Shown here piece by piece: positions 7,819 through 15,471 of a stretch of 64,000 nt of DNA. Under the pieces are notes generated by a model. It searched no databases, had not been told where the DNA came from, and saw nothing but the letters and a program-made list of their open reading frames with translations. Position numbers and translations under genes: made by a program. This stretch comes from Fibrobacter sp. GTDB taxonomy: Bacteria > Fibrobacterota > Fibrobacteria > Fibrobacterales > Fibrobacteraceae. Location of the stretch: the NCBI GenBank assembly GCA_024398995.1, contig JAKSIE010000005.1, positions 35,730 to 99,729 on the forward strand. Direction: 5' to 3'. Every line of letters begins with the position of its first letter. Position 1 is the stretch's first letter.

Positions 7819-8760
7819 TTGTCCAACTCTGGCTTCGTCCTGTTAGACAAGATTGCTGGTGAAACTTCTTTTAAGGCCCTTTTCCCTCTGAAAAGGGTCT
7901 TTTCTACTAAGAGGGTTGGACACGCCGGCACCTTGGACCTTCGTGCCTCCGGTCTGATTATCGCAGCTACCGGTCGTTGCACCCGTTTGCTGCCTTTCGT
8001 GGAAGCGAAGGACAAGTGCTATAGTTTTAGGCTTCATCTGGGCTACCAGACCGATACCCTGGAATGGGACGGTGAGGTGGTGGAACAGGATAGCAGGTTC
8101 GAGGTTCCAGGTTCGAGACTCGAGGAATCGCAGGCAATAGACCGCACCGCTTTGGAAGCTGTATTGCCTCAGTTCACTGGTGACATTGAACAGATTCCTC
8201 CCAAGTATTGCGCCGTAAAAATCAACGGTGTCCGTGCCAGCGACTTGATGGAACGAGGCCGTGATATTGAATTGAAACCCCGCAAGATTCATATTGCATC
8301 CCTGAAGGTGACTGATGTGGTGGCGAACGATGCCACAGAAGGCTGCTCCGGTCGCTCCATTGCAACTTTTGACTTGATTTGTGAATGCTCCAAGGGTACT
8401 TACATCCGAGCCTTGGGCCGCGACATTGCCCGCGCTCTGGGAACCGTAGGTTGTGTATCCCATATTCGTCGTCACCGTATAGGTAACGTGACTTTAGACA
8501 AGGCGGTCCGTGGGGAAGACTTGACTCGCGAACATCTTTTGCCTGTGGACCAAATTTTGGATTTCCCTGTAGTGCGTCTGGATGATACCCAGGTGGCTGT
8601 GATCCGTCAGGGAAATTATCTTCCCTGGAAAACTCCCATCGAAGGTGTTGACGCCGAGGGAAATGTTTTTGTGGCAAATCTGCAAGGCGAAGTTTTGAGC
8701 TTATGCCTTTACGAACCGGGCCGCATTAAACCCAAGTTCTACTTGGCTGCAGACGAATAG
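7819..8760 (+). CDS. truB: tRNA pseudouridine(55) synthase TruB
   Basis: 313 residues. The catalytic motif is GTLDLRASGLI with the nucleophile Asp40 (the usual form is GTLDPLATGxL). Later motifs fit TruB: KYCAVKINGVRASDLMERG, SKGTYIRALGRDIARALG and a PUA-like tail. It makes the universal pseudouridine in the T-loop of tRNAs. It starts with TTG immediately after the rbfA stop. Odd point: residues about 93-104 (FEVPGSRLEESQ) are encoded by a degenerate 7-base tandem repeat and look like a low-complexity insertion next to the start of the thumb region. Confidence 0.95.
   Translation: MSNSGFVLLDKIAGETSFKALFPLKRVFSTKRVGHAGTLDLRASGLIIAATGRCTRLLPFVEAKDKCYSFRLHLGYQTDTLEWDGEVVEQDSRFEVPGSRLEESQAIDRTALEAVLPQFTGDIEQIPPKYCAVKINGVRASDLMERGRDIELKPRKIHIASLKVTDVVANDATEGCSGRSIATFDLICECSKGTYIRALGRDIARALGTVGCVSHIRRHRIGNVTLDKAVRGEDLTREHLLPVDQILDFPVVRLDDTQVAVIRQGNYLPWKTPIEGVDAEGNVFVANLQGEVLSLCLYEPGRIKPKFYLAADE
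8096..8130 (+). repeat. degenerate heptamer tandem repeat inside truB
   Basis: Five consecutive 7-mers: GGTTCGA (8096), GGTTCCA (8103), GGTTCGA (8110), GACTCGA (8117) and the diverged GGAATCG (8124). The tract stays open in the truB frame and is absent from TruB family logic. It looks like an intragenic expansion or insertion of a short repeat family. Confidence 0.7.
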
Positions 8761-8780
8761 TTTAGACAAGAGACGAGAGA

Positions 8781-9674
8781 ATGAAACGCGCTGTTACCAT
8801 GGGAAATTTTGACGGTTGCCACTTAGGCCACCAGGCTCTTTTCCGTTCCTTGAAGGCGGTTGCTGAAGCGAATAATCTGTGTCCGACTGTAATCAGTTTT
8901 GAACCTCATTCTAACTACGTGCTTCGCGGTCCCGGAAACCCGTTGCTGTTGACTACTACAGAAGAAAAACGGGAATTCATTGAAAGTCTCGGTTTGGAAT
9001 TTGTGGTGCTGCCTTTTACCCGCGAATTGGCCAAGCTGCCTTTTGACGAGTTTATCCGAAAGGAACTTATTGAAAACTTGAATGTAAGTTCTATGTTCTT
9101 TGGTCACGACCACAACTTTGGTGCCGGTGGCAAGGGTAACTACGAAACCATTACGGCGGCTTTCCCTGAACTCTCTACCCAGATGCTTTCCATCGTTCTC
9201 CACAAGGGCGAACGAGTCAGTTCCTCAGCCGTGCGCACAGCTTTAGAGATGGGCGATGTTGAACGCGCTCAGACGTATTTGGGTCGTCCCTACCGTTTGA
9301 CTGGCAATGTGGTGGTTGGTAAGCAGATGGGCCGAACCTTGGGCTTTCCCACGGCGAACTTGCAGGTGAACGAATACAAGTTCCTGCCTAAGGGTGGCGT
9401 GTATGTCGCCAACGCCCGACTTGCCGATGGCCGTATTTTCCGTTCTGTGTTGAATATCGGAACCCAGCCCACAACGCCGGGCTCCCACTTTATGGCTATT
9501 GAAGCCTACTTGCTGGATTTCAACGAAGACATTTATGGCCAGCATCTGGTGCTGGACCTGATGGGCTATTTACGCCCTGAACAGAAATTCGCAAGTATTG
9601 AGGATCTTGTCCGTCAGATTGGAATGGATGCTGATACCGCCCGTAACTACAACGGTAATCATTGGGCTGAGTAA
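8781..9674 (+). CDS. ribF: bifunctional riboflavin kinase / FMN adenylyltransferase
   Basis: 297 residues. The N-terminal nucleotidyltransferase half has MGNFDGCHLGHQALF (the HxGH-type site) and VSSSAVRTAL. The C-terminal flavokinase half has GRTLGFPTANL and the FRSVLNIGTQPT strand. It converts riboflavin to FMN and then FAD. Last gene of the rimP operon, 20 bases after truB with a purine-rich AGAGACGAGAG Shine-Dalgarno. It converges on the SNF2 helicase; the 29-base gap contains a 5-bp AGGCG/CGCCT hairpin (9685-9700) with no T-run. Confidence 0.95.
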   Translation: MKRAVTMGNFDGCHLGHQALFRSLKAVAEANNLCPTVISFEPHSNYVLRGPGNPLLLTTTEEKREFIESLGLEFVVLPFTRELAKLPFDEFIRKELIENLNVSSMFFGHDHNFGAGGKGNYETITAAFPELSTQMLSIVLHKGERVSSSAVRTALEMGDVERAQTYLGRPYRLTGNVVVGKQMGRTLGFPTANLQVNEYKFLPKGGVYVANARLADGRIFRSVLNIGTQPTTPGSHFMAIEAYLLDFNEDIYGQHLVLDLMGYLRPEQKFASIEDLVRQIGMDADTARNYNGNHWAE

Positions 9675-9703
9675 TCTTTGATCGAGGCGAACGGACGCCT
9701 GGA

Positions 9704-12700
9704 TTAAATCACACTGTTGTCCAAGCCGAAAACTTCGCCAAGGTCGGCGTCGCTCAGGTCTGCAATCCAGGTTTCGCCCGCATTTACGGTAAGTTCTGCA
9801 ATTGCCTTCTTGGATTCCAGGAGGGCATTGATTTTTTCTTCGAAGGTTCCCTTTGTAATAAAACGGTGAACTTGCACGTTCTTGGTTTGGCCGATACGGA
9901 AGGCGCGGTCGGTGGCCTGTGCTTCGATGGCTGGATTCCACCAGAGATCGTAATGAATGACCTGGCTTGCTGCGGTTAGATTGAGGCCCGTGCCTGCAGC
10001 CTTCAAGGATAGAATAAGAATCTTGGATTCCGGACTTTCCTGAAAGTCCTTCACCATACGGTTACGCTGAGTCTGGGTGCAGCCACCGTGGTAGAAGTCG
10101 GGACAAATGCCCAGTTCCTTTTCGATGGAACTTTGCAGCATCTTGCCCATTTCAGTAAACTGGGTGAAGATGATGGTCTTTTCTTCTTGGGCCAGGATAG
10201 ACTTGAGCAAGTCCATAAGCATCTGCAACTTGCCGGATTCCAGGGCCGGGCCGGTTTCCCCTTCGGCTGAAACTGCGTCGCCTGGGACATTGCGACCAAG
10301 CTTGAGGTAAGTTGCGGGGTGGTTGCAAATTTGCTTCAGGGCAAGAATCATCTGAAGAATAATGCCCTTGCGCTTGAAGGATGAATTGCCTGCGCCGGAA
10401 CCTTCGCCGACTCCTGCGGTGGCTGCGGCTTGCTCGCGCATCATTTCTTCGAGCTCCAGGTCGGCCATGAACTTGTCCAAGGTAGTCTTGTACAATACGG
10501 CCTGGGACTTGGTCAGTTCTGCGTACTCGTCCTGAATAATCTTGTCGGGCAAGTCACTGATGATGGACTTGTCGGTCTTGAGGCGGCGCAGCATAAAGGG
10601 CGCCGTGATCTTGCGGAACTGCTCTGCCACAGGCTGGCTGCCGTTCTTCTGGATAGGAATTTCAAAGCGCTCGTGGAATTCGGAAGCACGGGGCAAAATA
10701 CCGCGGTTGCAGAAATCCATAATGGTCCAGAATTCCATCAGGCGGTTTTCTACAGGAGTACCGCTCATGGCAATTTTCATGGGCGCCTGCATGGAGCGAA
10801 GCAAACGGCTCTGGTCACTGTCTGCGTTTTTGATGTTCTGGGCTTCATCGATGATGATTGCCTGCCACTGCCTTTCCTTAAGTTTGTCAACGTCTTTGCG
10901 GAAGGTGGCGTAGGTTGTGAGCAAAATGTCGGCATTGAACTTTTGAAGGTCTCTTGTTCCGCCGTGGTAGGGCATGAAGGTTAGTTCCGGGGCGAACTTC
11001 TTGATTTCCATTTGCCAGTTACAGAGTAGACCTGCGGGCAACACCACCAGGGCCTTGTTTTCGTCAAGCTTGCCTTCTTGCTTGATCTTCAGAAGGTAGG
11101 TGATGACCTGCAATGTTTTACCTAGGCCCATGTCGTCGGCAAGAATACAACCGAAGCCCATGTCCAAATTCTTGTACATCCAGGAATAACCGCGCAACTG
11201 GTACGGACGTAGTGTTGCGTTCAAGTTGACAGGCAAGTCAATTTCTGTTTCGCCTCGCCATGCTTCCATCTGACTCTTCATTTGGTCCGTCAGGGTGACG
11301 CTTAGATTTTCCCCTTCTTCGTTTTCGCATTTGCCAGTAAGGCAGGCCTGCACCAGTTTTGCCTGAGTAATTTCTTCGACTGCTTCGCCGGTGGCCTTTT
11401 TCTCCACCTTTTCTCTAAGCCTCTGTAAATCGTCATCGGTAATGCGGATGTACTGGGACTTGTACTTCAAAAGTCCTTCGGCGTCCTGAGCCAATTTTAG
11501 AAATTCTTCGGCGGAAATTTCTTCGTCGCCAATGGCGACTTCCCAATCGAAATCCAGAAGGTCCTGTGCCTTGAAAGCGCCAAAACTCATGGTGCCTTGC
11601 ACGCGCATTTGGGTTTTGGGGCGAGCCACGTTCAAAAGGGACTTGGGCAGTTCTGCCTTGATGTCCAGGACTTCCAACTTTTTGAGGGAGTTCTGCAAAA
11701 AGTCCAGAAGCTCCGCACCATGCATAACGATGGAGCTGCCCGCCTTTCGCTCCAGGTACTTTTCCATGGGCTTGAAGGTTTCGGCGATTCCGTTCAAGAT
11801 GCTGAGAATGGAGAGTAGTCGGGAATCGTTACTTTCAAAAAGTTGTGCCAGGGGAACCCGTCGAGCGTCGGGACCTTCGCCATCTAAGACGAATACATCC
11901 AGTGCAATATCCTTGCCCAGTTCGGAACAGACAAAAAGAATCTGTGCGCGGAAATCCAGCGAACTATAGACGGAGAACCATTGCTGAATTTTTCCGGGAA
12001 TGGCGTGGGCGTTGTTGGCAAGCTTGCCGGAAATGCAGTTGAAGAAAAAGACCAGCAGGTTTTCGTGCTTGCTCTTTTGGGCCTGGGGCTTGAACTTGCG
12101 GGCAAATCGCAGCAGCTGGCTAATGAACAGCGAAAGAATGTGCTCGGCAGGAGATGCCAGAAGCAAACGGTCTTCGTCGTTATCCATGAGGGCGATGTTT
12201 GCGGGTGCGTACTTTTCAAACTCGGCGACGAAGGCCAATACGTCGGGCAGCATTTCTGCAGGGAGCCAACGCATCTGGGCAACGTCTTTGCCGATCCAGA
12301 AAACCTGGGGGTAGATGGCGCCGGTCTTTACAAGGTAGAAGGCCGCCATCAATGCGCGGTGCAAGAATCGCACCGTCACGTGGTGCATAAAGAAATTGCC
12401 CTGGCTAAGAGCGCAGAGGGCGCCCATGGCTGTTTCTACGGAGAGGTCTGAACTAATGACCTGCCCATCTTTGGCCTGAATAAAGTGCCACTTCCAGCCA
12501 TTGGAATGAATCACCTGGAGGGATTCTCCCTCCATCATGAATGTCTTGTTGTGATAGAGCCTGAACTGTTCTGCGAAATCGTAGAAACTGTCGAATTCGG
12601 AATAGTACTTGCGGCAGAATTCCATTTCGTCGGCAAAGCTTTTGCGAAAATTGCCGGCGGGGCAAAAGTCCGGGAAGTTCTGCAGCATGGCGGGAAGGAT

Positions 12701-13348
12701 CCTGGAGTAGTCGTGCCACTGCTCAAAATCTATTTCGGGGATTCTGCCTGTGGAACTTTCCTCGGACAGCTTATCGCTTGGGACGTGGATGCCGTGGACC
12801 AGGGCGCTTTCGTAGGGCGCTTCCATGACCTCGGACTGTTCCTGCTTGAAATCCTTCAGGAATTCGATATCCATGCCGTGGATCTTGAAAAGCACAAAAG
12901 GATTGTCCACCATCTCCTTGGCGATGCCCAGGAATGTGGTGACGATGTACTTGCACGGAGTAGGATCCTTGCAATCGCAACCCATCTTTACGTCGTCGGG
13001 CAGGTCAAAGAGGGTTATGCCGCACTTTGCCAGCAAAAGTTCCAGGGACGGATTCAGCGTGTCGTTGGACAATGCACGAAGTTCTGTGGGCTGCTGCTTG
13101 AGCAGGCTGACCAGAACGTCGGTCTTTTCCTTGGAAATCTTGGGGAAAACAATGTAATTGTCGTGGGAACCTCCGTTAGGGCCCCTCACATGGGAAATAA
13201 TCCGGTTGTCTGTGATTTCAAGGGAGGTGAGCTGGCCTCGACTGTAGTAACGAAGGGCCGTAGTAAGGGTATCGCTCTGCACGTTTTGCAACAGAGTTTC
13301 CAACCATTTTTTGCTCCACCAAGTATTTCCGGAATATCCAAAATCCAT
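9704..13348 (-). CDS. SNF2-family DNA-dependent ATPase/helicase with SWIM domain
   Basis: 1214 residues. Near residue 121 is a SWIM-like zinc motif (CDC followed by C five residues later; the expected final His is a Tyr). A long middle region (about 200-650) has no motif I recognise but matches the length of bacterial SWIM-SNF2 proteins. The ATPase core follows: DDMGLGKT (about 736), DEAQ (about 833), SGTPVENR, then helicase-C motifs LKAAGTGLNLTAASQVIHYDLWWNP and DRAFRIGQ. These enzymes translocate on duplex DNA; the bacterial role is unknown. No clear ribosome-binding site precedes the ATG. It stands alone between convergent ribF and divergent mraZ. Confidence 0.92.
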   Translation of the reverse strand: MDFGYSGNTWWSKKWLETLLQNVQSDTLTTALRYYSRGQLTSLEITDNRIISHVRGPNGGSHDNYIVFPKISKEKTDVLVSLLKQQPTELRALSNDTLNPSLELLLAKCGITLFDLPDDVKMGCDCKDPTPCKYIVTTFLGIAKEMVDNPFVLFKIHGMDIEFLKDFKQEQSEVMEAPYESALVHGIHVPSDKLSEESSTGRIPEIDFEQWHDYSRILPAMLQNFPDFCPAGNFRKSFADEMEFCRKYYSEFDSFYDFAEQFRLYHNKTFMMEGESLQVIHSNGWKWHFIQAKDGQVISSDLSVETAMGALCALSQGNFFMHHVTVRFLHRALMAAFYLVKTGAIYPQVFWIGKDVAQMRWLPAEMLPDVLAFVAEFEKYAPANIALMDNDEDRLLLASPAEHILSLFISQLLRFARKFKPQAQKSKHENLLVFFFNCISGKLANNAHAIPGKIQQWFSVYSSLDFRAQILFVCSELGKDIALDVFVLDGEGPDARRVPLAQLFESNDSRLLSILSILNGIAETFKPMEKYLERKAGSSIVMHGAELLDFLQNSLKKLEVLDIKAELPKSLLNVARPKTQMRVQGTMSFGAFKAQDLLDFDWEVAIGDEEISAEEFLKLAQDAEGLLKYKSQYIRITDDDLQRLREKVEKKATGEAVEEITQAKLVQACLTGKCENEEGENLSVTLTDQMKSQMEAWRGETEIDLPVNLNATLRPYQLRGYSWMYKNLDMGFGCILADDMGLGKTLQVITYLLKIKQEGKLDENKALVVLPAGLLCNWQMEIKKFAPELTFMPYHGGTRDLQKFNADILLTTYATFRKDVDKLKERQWQAIIIDEAQNIKNADSDQSRLLRSMQAPMKIAMSGTPVENRLMEFWTIMDFCNRGILPRASEFHERFEIPIQKNGSQPVAEQFRKITAPFMLRRLKTDKSIISDLPDKIIQDEYAELTKSQAVLYKTTLDKFMADLELEEMMREQAAATAGVGEGSGAGNSSFKRKGIILQMILALKQICNHPATYLKLGRNVPGDAVSAEGETGPALESGKLQMLMDLLKSILAQEEKTIIFTQFTEMGKMLQSSIEKELGICPDFYHGGCTQTQRNRMVKDFQESPESKILILSLKAAGTGLNLTAASQVIHYDLWWNPAIEAQATDRAFRIGQTKNVQVHRFITKGTFEEKINALLESKKAIAELTVNAGETWIADLSDADLGEVFGLDNSVI

Positions 13349-13425
13349 TATCGGGGGGCAATATAGAAATAATCAGGTGCAAAAAAATGACATAGACTTG
13401 CTTTTTTGTGCACTATGAAATTGGC

Positions 13426-13454
13426 CGGACCTGGGATCGAGGTCCGTTTTTTTT
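13426..13454 (+). terminator. orphan intrinsic terminator upstream of the dcw promoter
   Basis: CGGACCT (13426-13432) pairs perfectly with AGGTCCG (13440-13446), 7-base loop, followed by eight T residues (13447-13454). It is oriented on the + strand, but the only gene upstream (SNF2) is on the - strand and starts at 13348. It could insulate the mraZ promoter from antisense transcription or end a short RNA that begins after 13349. I see no convincing promoter for such an RNA. Confidence 0.8.
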
Positions 13455-13484
13455 GGGTTCTGAAAAAGAAAAAAAACGAGGTGG

Positions 13485-13505
13485 TGGGGAAAGGTGGGAA
13501 ATGGG
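13485..13505 (+). promoter_or_regulatory. upstream cluster of TGGG boxes
   Basis: TGGG at 13485, 13495 and 13502. The first two are exactly 10 bases apart, like the proximal MraZ boxes, and the third is off-register. Possibly an auxiliary MraZ site about 45 bases upstream of the main one. Confidence 0.45.
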
Positions 13506-13527
13506 TGTAATAAAATGGTAAAGAATA

Positions 13528-13556
13528 TTGCCAAAATGGGTAAAAGTGGGTATATT
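13528..13556 (+). promoter_or_regulatory. sigma-70-like promoter of the dcw operon
   Basis: TTGCCA (13528-13533), a 17-base spacer and TATATT (13551-13556) make a good housekeeping promoter. Transcription would start near 13563, giving a leader of about 50 bases before mraZ. The MraZ-type boxes lie inside the spacer and just after the -10. Confidence 0.7.
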
Positions 13557-13560
13557 TGGG
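13537..13560 (+). promoter_or_regulatory. MraZ operator (three TGGGT boxes, 10-base period)
   Basis: TGGGT occurs at 13537, 13547 and 13557, each separated by exactly 5 bases. This is the arrangement known for the MraZ operator of E. coli (TGGGN repeats with 5-base spacers). The boxes overlap the promoter spacer and the -10 flank, so MraZ bound there should block RNA polymerase. Confidence 0.8.
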
Positions 13561-13611
13561 TTGTGTGTATAAATTCCATGTGTTGTGTAAAGTGTTAATG
13601 GAATAATTGTG

Positions 13612-14088
13612 ATGAACAAACCGAATCGTTTTAGAGGTCAGGGCCGCTCGGCCATCGACGGAAAGGGAAGGTGTGCCTTCCCTAGGGAACTCCGTTGTCA
13701 GCTGACTGAAGAAGACGGTAAGGAATTCATGCTGACTCTCTGGGCAGACGGTAGACTCCGTTTGTTTGTTATGTCAGAATATGACAAGTTCATGGATCGG
13801 TTGGATAGTAATCCGGACCGCGAATCAGCAGAACAATTCCGACTGGGTCTGCGTTCAGTTCAGGTAGAACTGGATGGTCAGAACCGCATTTTACTCCCTA
13901 AGGATAAAATCCAGTACGCTGGACTTACGAACAGTGTAACGTTCGTAGAATACCAGGGTAAGTCTTTGGAATTGTGGAACACAGACGCTTACGAAGCCAA
14001 GATTGCAGCTATTATGCAGTCTTCGGACAAGTTCAATAAGATGTGCTTTGATGCTGGTTTTGCGGGAGGATCTAGTGGCCAAAAGTGA
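13612..14088 (+). CDS. mraZ: division/cell-wall cluster transcriptional regulator MraZ
   Basis: 158 residues from ATG 13612 (an in-frame GTG lies immediately before it at 13609). Two SpoVT/AbrB-like halves are seen: GRSAIDGKGRCAFPRELRCQL and LDGQNRILLPKDKIQYAGL, each with the basic loop that contacts DNA. MraZ forms a ring-shaped oligomer that binds TGGG repeats and represses its own operon. Matching boxes lie directly upstream. First gene of the dcw cluster; its 3' end overlaps the start of rsmH by 14 bases. Confidence 0.95.
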   Translation: MNKPNRFRGQGRSAIDGKGRCAFPRELRCQLTEEDGKEFMLTLWADGRLRLFVMSEYDKFMDRLDSNPDRESAEQFRLGLRSVQVELDGQNRILLPKDKIQYAGLTNSVTFVEYQGKSLELWNTDAYEAKIAAIMQSSDKFNKMCFDAGFAGGSSGQK

Positions 14089-15160
14089 TCCTCAAGTAAT
14101 TCAGCTGCATACAAATGAAATTTTGAATAGCGTCGGTGGCGCTGTTCGTTCTTGCACTGTTGCCGCAACTGCGGGCGTTGATGGTGAAATCTTCTATCAC
14201 GACCCCGTGATGCTTCACGGCTGCCTCCAGGGTCTACGTCTTGAAAGCGATGCCGAACTGAACAAGTCTGGCGAAATTCTCGCTGATGGTACCTTTGCCG
14301 ACTGCACTTTGGGCGGTGGCGGCCATTCTTACGCTATTGCAACCCGCCTTTCTTCTGCAGGCACTTTGCACGCCTTTGACCGTGATGATGACGCGGTTCA
14401 GTTTGCCTCCAAGCGCTTGGCTAATGTGGCTCCTAAGTTTGTAGTGCATCCGGTTCCTTTTGCTGAATTGGGTAACGAAATAGCCGCTGGTACTTTGGAT
14501 GGTGTTCTTTATGATTTGGGTATCAGCAGCCATCAGGTAGATGACTCTTCCCGTGGCTTTACCTTCGTTGGTAACAATCCGCTGGATCTCCGCATGGATC
14601 GTCGCGAAGACGTTTCCGCACAGGAATGGCTCCGTTCTGTAAGTGCCGACGATCTTGCCGTTGCCCTCCGCAAGAACGCTGATATGGATCGAGCATTCAA
14701 GCTTGCAAACCGCGTTGTTGAAATTGCCGCAGCCACCGCCAAGGATGGCCGCGACATTCTTCCTAGCGACATCAAGGATGCTGTAGAAACCGTCTTCCCG
14801 GACAAGCGTCGCGACGCCAACAGCCTCATGGCCCGCGTGTTCCAGGCGGTTCGTATGGAAGTGAATGGGGAACTCCGTCAGATTGAAGTGAGCATCCGTT
14901 CTGCAGTGGATTGCCTCAAGGTTGGCGGTCGTCTGGTGGTCATGAGCTACCACTCTGTGGAAGACCGTTGCGTCAAGGATGTTTGCGCCGAATTTGAAAA
15001 GGCCTGTATTTGCCCCGAACACCTGCCCGTATGCATGTGCGGCGGCAATCACCAGCGCCTCAAGAAGGTGAATCGCAAGCCGATTCTCCCCACTGAACAA
15101 GAAATTGCAATTAACAGCAGGGCACGCTCTGCGAAACTTAGGGTGTACGAAAGGGTATGA
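14075..15160 (+). CDS. rsmH: 16S rRNA (cytosine(1402)-N4)-methyltransferase
   Basis: 361 residues. Motifs: HDPVMLHGCLQGL, the SAM-binding TLGGGGHSYAIATRLSS, LYDLGISSHQVDD, GFTF, DLRMDRRE, ARVFQAVRMEVNGEL and YHSVEDRCVK. It methylates C1402 in the 16S decoding region. The GTG at 14075 is chosen because GGAGGA (14065-14070) is just upstream; the frame is open further 5' but that part lies inside mraZ. Compared with E. coli RsmH there are about 40 extra N-terminal residues and an insertion of about 14 residues before the SAM loop. The stop overlaps ftsL (ATGA). Confidence 0.95.
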   Translation: MAKSDPQVIQLHTNEILNSVGGAVRSCTVAATAGVDGEIFYHDPVMLHGCLQGLRLESDAELNKSGEILADGTFADCTLGGGGHSYAIATRLSSAGTLHAFDRDDDAVQFASKRLANVAPKFVVHPVPFAELGNEIAAGTLDGVLYDLGISSHQVDDSSRGFTFVGNNPLDLRMDRREDVSAQEWLRSVSADDLAVALRKNADMDRAFKLANRVVEIAAATAKDGRDILPSDIKDAVETVFPDKRRDANSLMARVFQAVRMEVNGELRQIEVSIRSAVDCLKVGGRLVVMSYHSVEDRCVKDVCAEFEKACICPEHLPVCMCGGNHQRLKKVNRKPILPTEQEIAINSRARSAKLRVYERV

Positions 15161-15471
15161 GTGAATCTTTGGACAAAGCTCGTGTCTTCTACTCCAACCG
15201 CACCATTGTGCGGGGTTTCGTCATTGTTGTGCTGATGGTGGGTTTCAACGCCATGCTGCCTTTGTATATGCAGAACCGATTGACTCGTCTGTACCAGAAG
15301 TCTCGTGAAATGTCCAATCAGGTTGGAAAATTGGAACGCCAGATTCTTTTGCAGGAATCTGAAATCAATAAGCTGACCTCCTTGGATAATCTCTCTGGCT
15401 TTGCAGAAGACGCAGGTTATGGTTTGAACTCCGTACCTACCAAGGTACGCCTTTCCGGGGGTGTGAAATGA
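15157..15471 (+). CDS. ftsL: FtsL-like cell-division protein
   Basis: 104 residues: a short cytoplasmic N-terminus, one membrane helix (about 19-38) and a periplasmic coiled coil (about 40-75, LYQKSREMSNQVGKLERQ). Sequence identity to known FtsL is not recognisable, but size, topology and place between rsmH and ftsI match. FtsL forms the FtsQLB complex that activates septal synthesis. ATGA overlaps at both ends show tight translational coupling. Confidence 0.8.
   Translation: MSESLDKARVFYSNRTIVRGFVIVVLMVGFNAMLPLYMQNRLTRLYQKSREMSNQVGKLERQILLQESEINKLTSLDNLSGFAEDAGYGLNSVPTKVRLSGGVK

Noticed and set aside
8096..8130. tRNA T-arm mimic in truB mRNA (GGTTCGA repeats)
   Set aside because: The GGTTCGA units look like a T-loop, which would be attractive for TruB autoregulation, but no 5-bp T-stem can be formed around any copy and position 60 is wrong. 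The 7-base period explains it better.
13373..13619. Small - strand open frames before mraZ
   Set aside because: They lie over the promoter, operator and terminator, are AT-rich, and have no ribosome-binding site or recognisable product.
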